From NCBI GenBank assembly GCA_013368315.1, contig JAACJM010000266.1, forward strand, positions 1-64,000: a DNA stretch of 64,000 nucleotides, read 5' to 3'. The notes under the pieces were generated by a model. That model ran no database searches. It was not told the DNA's origin and saw only the letters and a program-made list of their open reading frames with translations. Of this stretch, positions 22,607-34,868 are shown piece after piece (position 1 is the stretch's first letter; each line of letters starts with the position of its first letter). The translations under genes were made by a program, and so were the position numbers. The stretch comes from Tetrapyrgos nigripes. Taxonomy: Eukaryota; Basidiomycota; Agaricomycetes; Agaricales; Campanellaceae.

Positions 22607-23474
22607 CTACTGGCCATCATGGCAGAACCCATCACTGTTGGTGATAAAGTCAATGCTTCCATCCGGCTGACTCTGTCCACCAGCGTTGGTGGCAGTATCG
22701 GCATCCTGGCAGCGGTCGTAGAGGGAGCAAGTCAACAATGGGCTTCCGTCCTGTGAATTCATGGAGAATTTTTAAGAACAAATGTCGAACAAGCATTTTA
22801 TCGCACTCGGCGTACGCACCTTTCCGTTCACATCGTGATAAGTGTTGATAAAGACACATCTGTCAACACCCAAGCACATAGTCTTGCAGTCTGAATGGTA
22901 GGTAGATACACTCATCGTTAGTTTACCCGCGAAGCACATTGATTGCAATTTGCGACTGACCATCAATGGTATCCACCAGACCGAAAGTCAAGAATCCATC
23001 CGCCTGAGTAGCAGCGGTGAGATTACTGAATGTCTGCGACCATCCATCGCTAGGAGGAGGAGGAGGGGGAGGAGGGTGATGAGGAGGAGGCTTAGGCTTA
23101 GGGCAATGCAAGCAGAATGGAAGGAGGTCGAGGAGTTTGCAGATCAACTAAATAGAATATGGACAAAGTCCGAGGTCAATAAAACAATCCGCATCGGAGA
23201 TGTCCACCCAAAAACTCACGCTATCTTTCAAATGCGGAATGAAGAACTTGAAGATATCCAAATACTCTGGGTGGTCACCGTAATACCAACCGGGATATGC
23301 ACCTTTTTCCCAAGGAGGAATGGGCGCCCCGTAGTGATTACTAGCAGTCAGAGTGGATCCGAGAGTGGCCGAGAGGGCGGCATTGGTACTGTCTGCAGCA
23401 GGCACTGCGGAGACCGGTGCAATGAGAGCACTGGTGAATGCAGCAGCGATGGTGATGAGACCGGTGAGTTGCAT
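22607..23474 (-). CDS. Small secreted Cys-rich protein, fruit-body-specific-protein-like (copy 3)
   Basis: Exons 23474-23220, 23147-22961, 22890-22820 and 22750-22607 encode 218 aa with an open frame. It is the most divergent of the three copies. The signal peptide and GAYPGWYYGDHPEYLDIFK block are kept. The proline linker is much shorter (about 15 residues). The C-terminal domain reads DCKTMC, CVFINTYHDVNGK, LTCSLYDRCQ, GGQSQPDGSIDF and SDGFC. Its TATA box is at 23538-23544. It lies downstream of, and in the same orientation as, the sedolisin at 26323-29169, the arrangement also seen at 5398-7937. Confidence 0.82.
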
Positions 23475-23537
23475 TGTTGTAAGCGATTATCGACCTTGGA
23501 GTTGAGGACGCTGCAGTATTCGACAACACCAGCGAGG

Positions 23538-23544
23538 TTTTATA
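23538..23544 (-). promoter_or_regulatory. TATA box of secreted-protein gene copy 3
   Basis: The reverse complement reads TATAAAA, about 65 bases before the ATG at 23474, as in copies 1 and 2. Confidence 0.6.
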
Positions 23545-24489
23545 CGTCTCGTCCCTGCATACATCGTTGTAGGTGTACACCGTCACTGTCTGTAATCAGG
23601 GCAAATCAGACTAGAGGACGTGAACCTTAAACATCACGCACGTCAAGCTTCAACGGAGCGGAACACATTTCTCGGTCTCATCAAGGAACGACGTCGCTCT
23701 ATTGGCCATCTATAGTAAACTATCTGACATATCATGACGTCCGTAGAATTACTCTCGAGCGGCGGGACCTTGACAGATACGTCTTGAATTCTGCGGTGCC
23801 TTGAAGTGACATGGAAGTATATAGAAACCACAGACATACGAGAGGCTAAAACGGTCAGAAGAATGGGCTTCCGAAGGTGCATGAACTGATGGAATCAGAA
23901 ATAAGGGCAAAGGAGAAGAATCAGGTAAGATTCTAGAACTTGTCTATTGAACTAAATAAATCTACATCGTCGAAGAGTAATGAGCTTTCCTTCTATAGAG
24001 CCTGCAGTTAGTGCACAGGTATCTGCGTGAAAACAAAATATTGGAGTTTATCTTCGATATTACGAGAATGGGAATGCAAATACTTTCAGAAGAATCATTC
24101 AGCAAAGGCGATAGACACGTTTGCTCAAGGGTCGAGGAACAAGGGCTGAAACACCGCGAACTCGGGCGTTCTGTCAGTGGGCCTTAGCATCGGAAGCAAT
24201 GTCCAAATTTCGAAAGCCATGAATAGTAGTTGAACAGCATGCTCAAGTTTTACGAGGTACCTAAATGTCCTGAGCTGAGTATTTTGGACAGATGTCTCGT
24301 TTGGGAATCTGATTGACGTACCTCCAACGTACCTCAGGCTGCTGGCATTTGAACTGTTGATTAAGCTTCAAGTGGTTGATTGGATTTAAGTTACATTGGC
24401 GACTGGCGCTCTTGGAGAAAAGAGCTACAGATACAGAATCACTTCGGAGACCTGCGGCCTAGCGGTGTTACTTCCTCAGCCTACTAGTA

Positions 24490-26040
24490 CTACATAACTA
24501 TTGACTCTCAGTGAAAAATCACCCAGACCGTGACGAGATCTGACTGAAAGTTGAAATTTCTGAGTAAATACGAGTTGTGCTGAGTAGTACCGATAAAATC
24601 TGACGGAATGATCCAAACCTTTCGCTTTTCGGAGGAGGAGGGGGAGGAGGATTCTATTACCACGGCATGGGTTTTCGGAAATCCTCGGACTCGGTCAGAT
24701 TTTGGTCAGATTGATGCCGAACATAAGTATCTGAGTAGTTCTGAAAATTTTTGGGTTGGGCTCACCATCGAGTCTTCTGGTTATCGAGGGTTATTTTATC
24801 TTATTCTATCTATCCATTGTAGTCTTCCCCTCATCTCTTTTTTTTACTAAGTCCCAAGTTCGACGTCCTGGATTCTGGCCCTAAACCAGCTCTTCAAACT
24901 CCGCAATATTCAAGCTCCGTTTTGTAACACGCGTCCCTTCTTTCTTTCCTTACCGCCCTCCCTCTCCTTCTTCCCTTCCACTCCACCAGTGCCTCCCCCT
25001 TCTTCAAAGCCTTCACAATCTTTGACAGCTCTTCCACAGCAGGCTAACACCTTATCGCCCTTGCCCACCGACTTCACTAGAAATCGCGCCAAACACCATG
25101 ACAGCCCGCCAGAACGTGTCAAACGCGTCAATACCCCGGCGACCACTCTTCTAGAAGATAAGTACGCGTGAATGTGGGTCAGGGGCTTGTTGCTGGGTGA
25201 AGTTGTATATGGGTAGGATGGATGGCATTGCTTCAAGGTGAAGTGACAGCCAGGCCCGAAGTATAGGTTGCCATAGGTGCGTACATGCTTTCTTTTACTT
25301 GGGACTGAGTAACGCTGAAACGCTTTTTGTCTCTACCTCAATGTCTGCCTCACTTTCTCTTACCCTGCAGCGATATGGTATGCGCGTGTATGCGAAGTTA
25401 AAGCAGTTCGTCTTTGGCTTCCGTTCTTGTTCCTACTAATTTTGATTTAGGCATATCAAAAACTGACCGACTCGCGCAAGAAAAGCACCTGGTTTGTACT
25501 CTTCTTGTTTATTATCGTGGCCATTCTGACTTGTCGCTTTTCAGAGTTTCGCTGTTTATCCTATTCAACTTTGCAACGCTCGTGTTCCTTCCCTCTTTTC
25601 TTTACTTCGTCTTTCTTGGTACCACTGCGGACTTGGCGACATTCCTCAGCTTTGGCTTTCTTGGTACGACTTGGACTTTGTATTATGCAGTTGTATGTAC
25701 TTAGTAGTACGCAGATGTAGTTGGATATCGTCAGATATCGTGTAATGTAGTAGAAGCTGATAATTATATGTATTTCTGATCCTGTCCGAGATGAAGCACC
25801 CGCTGAAATCTGCTCTGAGGTGCTCAATTCTGATTAGGTCCGACGCTATCTGACACCACACGCGTAATTGAGTGTTGTACCCAGCGCAAACCAGTCGGGT
25901 CAAGCCAGATCCAGTCGGAGTCTAAAGTTCTACGAGTCCCTACGACTACTACCGACTGGAGCCGCCAAGGCCCACCATTTTGGTTTGGGTCAGATTTTGG
26001 TCATTTACAGTCGGTTCTCGACTATTGTTTTTCACTTCGC
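24490..26040. other. About 1.55 kb insertion within the duplicated intergenic region
   Basis: In the other two units, sequences homologous to ~24420-24480 and ~26040-26220 are adjacent. Here they are separated by about 1.55 kb that is absent from those copies. The two sides of the insert carry similar phrases in opposite orientation (agtgaaaaa near 24510, tttttcact near 26030) and the phrase gtcagattttggtca occurs near both ends (about 24696 and 25989). No coding capacity was recognised. It is probably an unrecognised mobile element. Confidence 0.5.
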
Positions 26041-26322
26041 CGCGGAAAGTGCCGAAATTACCCCTATTCACGGTTAGTCATCTAGGCCCTCACACAACCC
26101 TCACGGGGAATATCGCAAACAGAGAAGCTCTTCATGGTGACTATATACTCTAGCATTTCTTGAATCCGTTTTCCTTCCCCGTTAATTCTCGCGCTTACTT
26201 CGCATAATAGCTCTACTAACGTCAAGCAGGGCAACTTTCAAAGCTGTCAGTGTTCTCATTCCTTGTAGTAAGCAGAAAGTATTCATATCTTAGTATAGTC
26301 CTAGTGAACAGCATTGGTAGCG

Positions 26323-29169
26323 TCAAGGTAAATCGAGGAATAGATGCATCAATTTTGCTAGGCTTGGTGTTCCGACGCCTTTTAGCAATTAGTACCGAGT
26401 ACGCTGTTTCATCTTTTCCTATACTTACCGGTGACAGGATCCCAACCTTCCGTACTATAGTAAAAGTTCAGGAATTTTACCTGAGACGTCGCCAATGTGC
26501 CCAAAACTCACGCGGAAAATCCTTCGGTACCTGAATAATCCACAAGGTGACAAAGTCAGTTTGCGTTACAGGAGTGGTCATCTAAAAGACCTACCGCATC
26601 CTGGATTAGTGCCATTCGTAATATCATTGAACGCAGACTTGAAACGTTGTGAATACACCTGAACAAGTGCGATAGCACATTAGCTGGGAAGTCGCAGGAA
26701 TGATAGATACTACCTACAGCAGGATTGACAAACCCAACCGGTCCCTTTCCAGCAGCAATTCTGGCATCGTTCAACAGAGTTATCATTGAGGCGAAGACGG
26801 GTGCTGAGGCGGATGTTCCAAAGACGAGGTGAAATTGGCCGTTCACTCCAATCACGTAGTTAGCTCTGAAAGATAGGTCAACTGTATATTCGGGAGAGGA
26901 AGCATAACTGACGGCACACCCGTTGGCTGAAATATCGGGAAGTCCTCTCGACTAGATAGTAAGCCCATTAAATCGTGATCTGAGGAATGTAAAGAAATTT
27001 AACCCACAGTTCCACTGTTATTAAACTGTTCTGCAGTATATGGTGGTGGATGATTATTGAGGAAAGAGGAGACTGCTTCAGCCTGATAATCGGGCATCCT
27101 GATGATGTGAGTAAGTAGATGTACGATTAAAGCTAATATGAGCCATCAACTTGGCAGAATCTTACTCACCCAAAGATATTCGAAAATCCTCCACCAGAGA
27201 AGATTTTCTGCATGCAAGCACTCTCGGGGTCCGTCACTTTCGCTCCTGGATTGACTTGTGTCGCCCCGACAGCCGTTACAAATGGACAAGTCGCCTATGT
27301 CAAAGTGGACACCGTAGGAGTTGTAGAATATGATTTCAAAAGAACAAGCACGTACAGGAAATTGGGGATTGAATCGTGTACCGTTGTTACCAGAGGCACC
27401 TTACAGCAAAAATTCGAGGTGAGAAGGTTCTTTCAAATCAGCCATCTCTAAACTACTACTAGTAGGAAGCCAAAGAGACTTACCATCAGCATCCAAGCAG
27501 GCGTTGTTAGTTCCAGCAACGCCGAAGTCCCCTGAAGCGTAGAGAACACTGGTTCCCATTAACCCAAGTTTAGCATACTCGGCACACTGGCGATTAGCAA
27601 ACGCAGCTGTAGCCGTGGATTCGTCCTGAGAAGCTGATATCGACACGACGTTTGGAGGCTGGATGATACCGCAATCTTCTGGACCTGGAAAGAAGGAAGA
27701 ATGGATCAAACTCTGAGCCTGAGGCATCGAACATGTAAATTACCTTTGAACCCTCCAGGGAGTGGATCGGGGTAGATACCATCCTAAATCACCACATACT
27801 TGGATGAATATGAAAATGATCATTGCGCGTGGCTCACCTGTATAGGATCGTCTCCGCCTTCGAATGTGCAAAAGGAACCATCTACTGCGTCGAGCCAGTT
27901 GTCGAAGCCCGCACCTTGGGTAGATATACAAGTTAATGACTTGGTAGGCACTCATACACTAGAAATTTGCTTTTATTTTACCTTCCACAAGATCACCCAG
28001 CTGTAAGTAGTGTAACCGGTTGGGGTGCTGTTAATCCCATAGCATACTCGAGATCCAAGTCACTCTCCGCATTTAGAGTCGAGTTTTGCATCTCAGTTTG
28101 CACTATAGCTATGGAAATGACATTGAAAATCAGCGAAGACTATCAGGTCGAAAAGAATGCGGTTTTACCTCCGTCAACAAGGACAGGAACCGGCCTCGCT
28201 CCAACCAGACTGGGTGAAAATTTGCTAAATAGCTGACAGCTCAAGAATGGCCTTCAGATCGGGAAGTTGGGAAGATCCTTACGCGAAGAATAAATCAAGA
28301 TCATCGTCCAGATATGCCTGGGGCGTGAATTCCACTGTAAAACTGTGTCAACGCATGCATCAAGTTTGATCAATTGCATACGCACCAATACCAAATGTGT
28401 TTTTATTAGTAGACACAGGCGTGTATTCGATATCGTACAATGCCCTCAGACAGTCCAAAGTAATCATAGAATTGCAAGTATCCAGCGATGGCGTTTGGTA
28501 GAGATTTGAGCGACATCATCCTCGGTCCTACATCCTCTACACGCTCACCAATCCGAGACGAAGACGGACGATGTTTGAAATGTACAGTAGGCCTGATCAG
28601 ATCAACGTGCCTTTGCAGATGTCTTGGAATGGAATACGTCTTGCATCCTGCACAAAGATATATTCAGTGACGCGTATCCAATTGGCAGCAGGCGCAGAAA
28701 TCATACCTATCTGTTTTTCGCCTGTCCCAACTTGGGTATATACTTCATACTCTGTGCGTAACAGCTGTTCCACCTCAGCAATGGTTGCGTGAACTTGTAC
28801 CCATCCCCTACTCCCTGAGATCTTGACCTTGTCCTTGGAAAAGCCAAAATCTGTAAGCCATTGTACGACAGAACGAACGGTGTCGCCTGTGGGTGAGAAG
28901 GTGTCGACGACTCGTTTTGTGGACCAATATTGACCATAGGCCGGTGATTCCGGGTGAGAAACGGCCATGAGCATTGCCTCGATGTTCTCGATATTCTGTT
29001 GCTTGAGCCCAATGCGTAAAGGAAGTGTCGTGAGTGCGTTCGGGTGACGCGTCACTTCCCAATCAACAGGATCCCTCGCGCGACTCTCGTGAATGACATG
29101 TTCACCTAGATGAAAAGAGGAGGCATCCAAGGCGAGAGCAACAGCAAGAGAGACATAAACAGCTCTCAT
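26323..29169 (-). CDS. Sedolisin-family serine protease (S53), with two apparent frameshifts
   Basis: Secreted acid protease of the TPP1/sedolisin family. The start ATG at 29169 gives a signal peptide (MRAVYVSLAVALALDAS), then a pro-kumamolisin propeptide (ESPAYGQYWSTKRVVDTFSP; GWVQVHATIAEVEQLL). The catalytic domain follows. The Glu/Asp pair lies in NAESDLDLEYAMGL. Then come NWLDAVDGSFCTFEGGDDP, PEDCGIIQPPNVVSISAS, GLMGTSVLYASGDFGVAG, FVTAVGATQVNPGA, the serine motif GTSASAPVFASM, NDARIAAGKGPVGFVNP, and the C-terminal WDPVTG and GVGTPSLAKLM ending at TGA 26323-26325. More than ten short introns are needed. Two places require a one-base change to stay in frame: near 28485 (NAIA to LDTCNS) and near 28005 (TLL to QLGDLVEG). 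The gene may be a recent pseudogene, or the sequence may contain errors. Confidence 0.75.
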
Positions 29170-29944
29170 AATCAACTGACAAGGTGAGGAGTAAGGGGAA
29201 ACATGAGAGACACTTCCTTATATCTGATATTCGTAATTAGACACGCATTGCGAAAAAAACAAGACCATTCCTGGATTAGTACGGATTACCAGGAGTTACT
29301 GGTATTTAATGGCTCTATATGGCTCTATTAATGCTGAGAGACACTGTGGTACTAGTACTTACGAGGAGGAGAAAGTGCCCAATGTCGATGTTCCTTAATT
29401 ACATTTGCGAAGAAGGGCTCGAAGACTATCTATATCTATCTATCTGGCGGCAGCGAGTGGAAGTAATTGATGCGGAACGGATTTATGAAAGACCTATCCT
29501 TGATTGAGAAGGTAAGTGTGTCGCAAAGGCCTCTTCAAGCCCAGTGTCGGTGCTCGTCGTGGTTAAGGTGATGAAGGCAGCCGTGTGAAATTTGGGAGTT
29601 GCCGGGTTTTCTCTCGCTACCCCTATTCGCGAATCGCCACTGTTCTGAAGCCCACTGGGTACTTGAAGGTAAGAACGAGAACCCTTTCATTTGAGAGAAT
29701 CTACTCAGATATAAACGGACCTACGAAAAAATACTACGTGGAGTACAATCCCAGGAAGAAAGTTATGTAGTACAGCGAACTTTGCACAGTAAATCTAGCT
29801 AATTCTATGTTTCTAAATCAAAACACAGCTATGCATGTATGTCGAACAATCACTCATAAATTCAGCCTGTGTATGAGTCAGACTGGACAGATTCATGAAC
29901 TTTCTGGGTTTAACTGTAAGGAACGATCCAAATGAACATGAGAA
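29170..29944. other. Intergenic region between sedolisin and small secreted gene
   Basis: Contains the sedolisin promoter region. Open frames of about 60 codons have no recognisable features. Confidence 0.5.
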
Positions 29945-30403
29945 CTATGAACACCCAGAAAGAGCAGCAAACTCATACCCGATGCACGGGCTTATGACTG
30001 CGGTCGTATTTGGGCAAAAAGCACTATCTGCCCAGAGGCAGGAACCATCATTCTGAGAATATGGTTAGTTAGCCATCCGAAAAACGAAGATGATAGATAG
30101 ATCATAAACCTACGTCGTAAACACATCTGACCTGAGGGGGAGCTGCTATTTCGTTATTGATTGGAGGCACATCTGAGAACCTTTGGATGCAAACGTATAT
30201 GAGGCATGGACAAGTGAAGTATGGCGTTCAAAGAGGTCATACCCGCAAAATCTCGGAATGAAATGCGTTCCTCCGCTGCTTGCGACAACTTGGGCACCGC
30301 CAAGGTCTGTCTCTGGACACACTGCACAGGAGGTCGGACTAGTTGGTGCAGTGCTGACGAGGGAAGAGTAGAGGAACAAGACTAAGAGAGCTTTGAAATT
30401 CAT
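29945..30403 (-). CDS. Small cysteine-rich secreted protein, 111 aa
   Basis: Three exons (30403-30243, 30180-30114, 30052-29945) joined by GT-AG introns give 111 aa. The N-terminus MNFKALLVLFLYSSLVSTAP is a clear signal peptide. The mature part has a CAVCPET pair near its start and six further cysteines (CGFSD, RCVYD, GSCLW, FCPNT, SPCIG, GCS). The pattern resembles small secreted proteins common in basidiomycetes. Their function is unknown and no specific family is claimed. If an intron starts at the last GTATGA (after SPCI), the protein would end about nine residues earlier. It lies on the same strand as the sedolisin, 776 bases from that gene's ATG. Confidence 0.6.
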
Positions 30404-30460
30404 TGCTGGAGATTGAGTGCTGTTGAAGACCTCTGGAATGGAGTCGAGACTTCGTCAAGC

Positions 30461-30467
30461 TTTTATA
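30461..30467 (-). promoter_or_regulatory. TATA box of the small Cys-rich gene
   Basis: The reverse complement reads TATAAAA, about 60 bases upstream of the ATG at 30403. Confidence 0.5.
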
Positions 30468-31153
30468 CGTACGATAACATCTCTAGAGAAAGTGGCATAG
30501 GGGTCGTCAGAAAGGATGTTGAATCAGTTAGTAGTCTTGGACACGATGCATAGAAGGCAGAGAAGCCACAAAGAAGCAAACAAAGTTTAAGCCCTTTGCC
30601 TTGCTTATCGACAGTTGCTTGGATTCTATGAAGCGGCGTCTGCTCGTTACTGAGTTCATTCCTTAAGATTTCAGAACCAGTGTATTCGTCCAAATAGTCC
30701 AAGGCCGCCTACAGCTGTGAAGAATTGGCTGCCCGTCAGCTCCTCCCCCTTACGGAGAGCGGTGACTGATGTGAACCCGGTGAAAATTTTATGAACCCTA
30801 AGATCCCCCTCACTGACCGCCGCTTCTCATCATAGTTGCTGCATCTTCTAGGCGATGAATCGCGAAGTGTTCTTAGTCCTGCAAATGTAATCAGCCGTAT
30901 CCTTGCGAAAGCTTTTATTCATGCACATGCAACATGGTTCTCAGTAGGTATACGAAACGTACGATGTCTACAAAGACTGTCAGTCGGATACAGAAATACA
31001 GAATAACTTGAAGCAATGTACAATACTAACATAGCAGACGACGTACAATACAATTAGAAGCGTCCGTACAAAACAGAAAGCAAAGGGAAAAGGAACGTTG
31101 GTGATTGGATATAATGAATCCAGTGTAGATAAAGTTCGGTCCAATACTGCGTT
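30468..31153. other. Intergenic, no gene seen
   Basis: No coding or repeat signal recognised on either strand. Confidence 0.5.
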
Positions 31154-34100
31154 TCACATCCTCCTTTCCTTTGAGCTCACAGCTCTTAGCCATAGCTCGC
31201 CAGGATGACTACCAAGACGCGTCAATGGATATTACCCAAAGTGGAAGAAGAGTAAAACTGACCTTCGTTCTCTTATGATCCTAAATACCTTCCTCGCGTC
31301 CTTCTCCCTCTGCATCGACCTCCCAGTTATCATGCTACGAGCACTCGATTGAACCCTCGACGGGAACGCTCCAGGTCCACATCGATCTTGTAGATCAGCC
31401 AAAGAATCCCCAGTTCCTTCAGTCTCGATCACGATTTTCCCATACCAGCCTGAATCAACAAACAAGCCTTGAAAACCAGGAATAGGAACTCCATGTGAAG
31501 ATTCCGTTGATTTTGATGACTGGCCGGTCTTTTCAGAGCGTTTGCTGGCTAAGGATCGGGCACGGGGTGATCTGATCGTGAAAGACGACTGGTGTATCCA
31601 GTTTGTGCTATGACACGCAGCTTGGGGTCTGACGAAAAGGATAGAATCAGTGGGTTATTAGGAGAGGATATGAACAGTACTTACATGCCCTTGTTCTTAT
31701 TTTGGAGAAGCTGAAGATTCGAGGCAATCTCCTCACCCCAGGGACTGATATCAAGCCGAACAATCGGGTCACTCGAGGATGAGTTTGTACGAAGGACGCG
31801 GTGGAAATAGGATGGAGGAAATGCAAGAGATGGAATGTACTTTGGTACATCGCCCACATCAGAGTATGTATAATCAAGGTCCTGGCATCAAAAGTAAGAT
31901 GGACAGTTCATAGCAGCAGGCTTGAAGGCTGTACTTACGATAAGGTACTGGCCGTCCCAAACCATCCTTCCAAAATTGCCGTTATCACCTACGGCAATGT
32001 CCCATACTACGTCACCCATACGCAGAAGTTTGGTGACTTCGGCGTACTTGAGTTCAGCTTCGCACTGCTGCACGCTAGAGTCGGATAACCAATCACCCCC
32101 AGGTGACGGTATGAACACCCTGAGGAGTGGTGCATGACGGAGACGGAAGAGAGGTGGATTTGGAGCTTGTATAGGAGGATCTGGTGACTGAGTAGCACAG
32201 GATAGTCGGAGGGTTGAGTTTGACATGAAAAGATCAGGATCCTTCTCAGCCTGTGCGCGTATCCGAAGGAGGACGCGATTGTAGGCACGGGTAGCATCAC
32301 GAAGAAGAACGGCGCTCTGAAGAACATCAGAATCACGTTTCGCCTGCGGCATCTTCTGTTGCTTCAGGTACGATTCTGCGATCCGGGTGTATTCGTGGAT
32401 TGGAACGAGTATGCACCTCATATAGTCGTGAAGATCCTGCAGAAAAACGAAATTTATTAAGAGTGAAAGCGAAATCGAGATAGAAGGCCTCACCCTAAGC
32501 GTCAATGAAATGGGCTCCGGTTCGCGCCACGTCCACTGACTATACCCGACCGGTCCTAAGAATCGTTCAAGCACCTCTTCCTTCAACAACTCATTCCCAG
32601 TCAACATCATAGTGGACCGTCTTGGACATACTCGTTATCATGCACCAATCACGGAACGAGAGATACGGGAGCAACGAAGCTAGAAGGTCGGGCTTGGAGA
32701 GGAACAATGTGATTGGGAAATAGGTTGGTGGACATCGTTCCGAGATCTCCTCCTCGACAGCGGAAGTGGAAGAAGTGAGCTCTGTTTCGACCCCACTCGA
32801 TAGACTATCACAATCGTCATCTCGTGCAGGAGGAAGGGCCAAAGCAAGTGATGACAGCGGCGTCGTTGAACTCTGCTCAGCCTCAGGACCAAGAGTGACG
32901 TGAGCTTCAGGCTCTACTTCGCCTGACACAGGAGCTTCGTCTACGGTCACCGTAGATCCTCCTTTTTCGTCAACTTTCATAATGGAACCTTCCTTCTCTA
33001 CAAGATCTCCAAATTCCACTTTTGAACCACTCTTCCCGCCATCAGCGGAGTCCACATTCGTGTCCCGGGCCTTGCTAGCCGCCTCAAGAGGTTCCGAGTC
33101 TTTGCTGGCCTGGACAAGCGCCGCCGGTGGTTGGTTAGATGTAGAAGTCTGAACGGCCGCAACTGGTTTAGCCGAAACATTGGGAGTGATAGGGGTTTCG
33201 CAGTTCACTATGTGCTGATGACTTGACCATGACCCAAAGCTATGACGAGAGGAGCCACTATAGCGGTGACTTTGAGAATCTGAGGATGACGAAGACAACC
33301 TGCGGTTTTCCAGGCTAGGGGTCCGGAGGGAACCGCTCGATGACGACAGCCTTTTGGAACCATTGACGCCAGTATGAGCCAGAGAGAAAGTGACTGGGGG
33401 ATGTGCCCGAGAACTCTTGTCATGGCGGTGATTATGCGGGATTCCCCTCGAAGTGACGTGGGAAGATTTGGCCTCAGGTATGTGAAGTTGGCCCTGACGT
33501 TGAGCTCGTAACCCAGGGGTTGCTGTTTCGCGAAATGTGACAGGGGACGATGGAGTGGCGGAGGAGGGAATGTGCGAGTTCTTCCCTGAAGATCTGCCTG
33601 GCTGCTGTGACGGATTCACGTTTTTGGAGGAATGATGTCGGGGAGGCGGATAGGGGCTTCCGGATACAATTGCTTTCCCAGGGAATGAAGGGGAACGAGA
33701 TAAAGAATGAGGGGGGTTCAACATATGCTGCTGCATCATGGACAAGTCCAAAGGAAATGAACGCCCAGAACCATCGATCATTGCTGCAAGAATGAAAGGG
33801 TTTGACATGCCGGTCCCATTTGGCATCATCATATTGGGTGAATAGTACTGGAAGTTGGCAAATTGAGGCATCATTCCAGAAGCAGGCTGGGATGTCATAG
33901 ACTGTGAAGGGAACGAAGGGTAGGTATCTGTCAAAGCCCCAAAGGAGCCTTTAAATCAGCAACATTGAAGAAGGTGGAGCTTTCGTACATACCTCTAACG
34001 GAGGTATTACTGACGGCAAGCATGTTTCCCGATAACGAAGGCGATGTCTGCAGTTTGATGTGCTCGTGTGCACTGTTGGATAAATGCTGTAAGGAAGTAT

Positions 34101-34369
34101 CGTACTTGTCCTAATGAAACATGCGTCAGAAAACATATCAGTCAATGAGACATCCTGAATGATGACGAGAAAGGTAACAGTAAGCTTACAGAGGACGAGG
34201 CAAAATTAGGATTACTAGTAACAGAGTCCGGTGATGCAGATGAAGTTGCGGAAGTCGCAGTAGATGGGTCGGTGAACGATCGAGGGGTTATGAAGGAGTA
34301 TGAAGTCTGAGCAGGAGAGCCTTGAAGCGAATTGCTGATGAGATGACTGCTAGAGCTGGTGCTTTCGGA
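31154..34369 (-). CDS. Conserved basidiomycete protein with F-box-like motif
   Basis: Exons on the minus strand include 34369-34190, 34110-33993 and 33927 onward, followed by exons down to a likely stop at 31154-31156. The N-terminal ~500 residues are Ser/Pro-rich and probably disordered. An F-box-like segment (LFLSKPDLLASLLPYLSFRD) follows. The C-terminal ~350 residues are well structured: EEVLERFLGPVGYSQWTW, DLHDYMRC, RAYNRVLLRIRAQAE, HAPLLRVFIPSPGGDWLSD, GDVVWDIAVGDNGNFGRM, VRLDISPWGEEIASNLQLL and GPGAFPSRV. I know this layout from uncharacterised agaricomycete proteins, and no function is established. The frame shifts by one base near 32612-32625 (SKTVH to MLTGNELL) with no room for an intron. 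The last exon after GT at ~31257 is a guess, and the alternative stop is at about 31232. Confidence 0.65.
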
Positions 34370-34868
34370 CTGCAAACAGAAACGGTCTTTAAGTATACTA
34401 GCCAATGAGACACAAACGCAAAGCAAGTACGCGAAATCTTAGAATGAACAGGCTCAAAGAAGGAAGCAATAGCGATAGAAGCGGGAAAGGATAGCAGAAA
34501 GGATAGCAAATGGCAAGATTTACGAGAACATCTGGACGGAACGGGATACGATTCGATGCCCAGTGCGTTTACGTTCCTAGACCACTTCTTGAAGACACTT
34601 GGCATCGTCACGCGCAAGTCCACATTTAGCAGGCAGATGTCCATCCCGGGTGCCCGTACGGTTCCCAGTGTTCAAGTGGATATCTAGACTGCAGGCTAAA
34701 GATGTATTCGAGAGCAAACCCCAACACCGGAAGTGAAGTACCGGATGGAAAGAGAGAAATAGGGCAAGAGGATAGGCACCCCGACGCTCCCTAGTAACTC
34801 GTGGATGACGAAGAATGACGAGGAATAGTATAATAAAGAAGACAAACGAAGATGCAAAATGAAATTCA

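Noticed and set aside
22950..23630. 226-codon plus-strand frame
   Set aside because: It is the antisense shadow of secreted-protein copy 3. The long RRRRRG run mirrors the proline tract.
27800..28236. Plus-strand frames similar to a minus-strand frame at 5219-5533
   Set aside because: The similarity comes from antisense of the duplicated sedolisin gene. The sense strand carries the recognisable protease.
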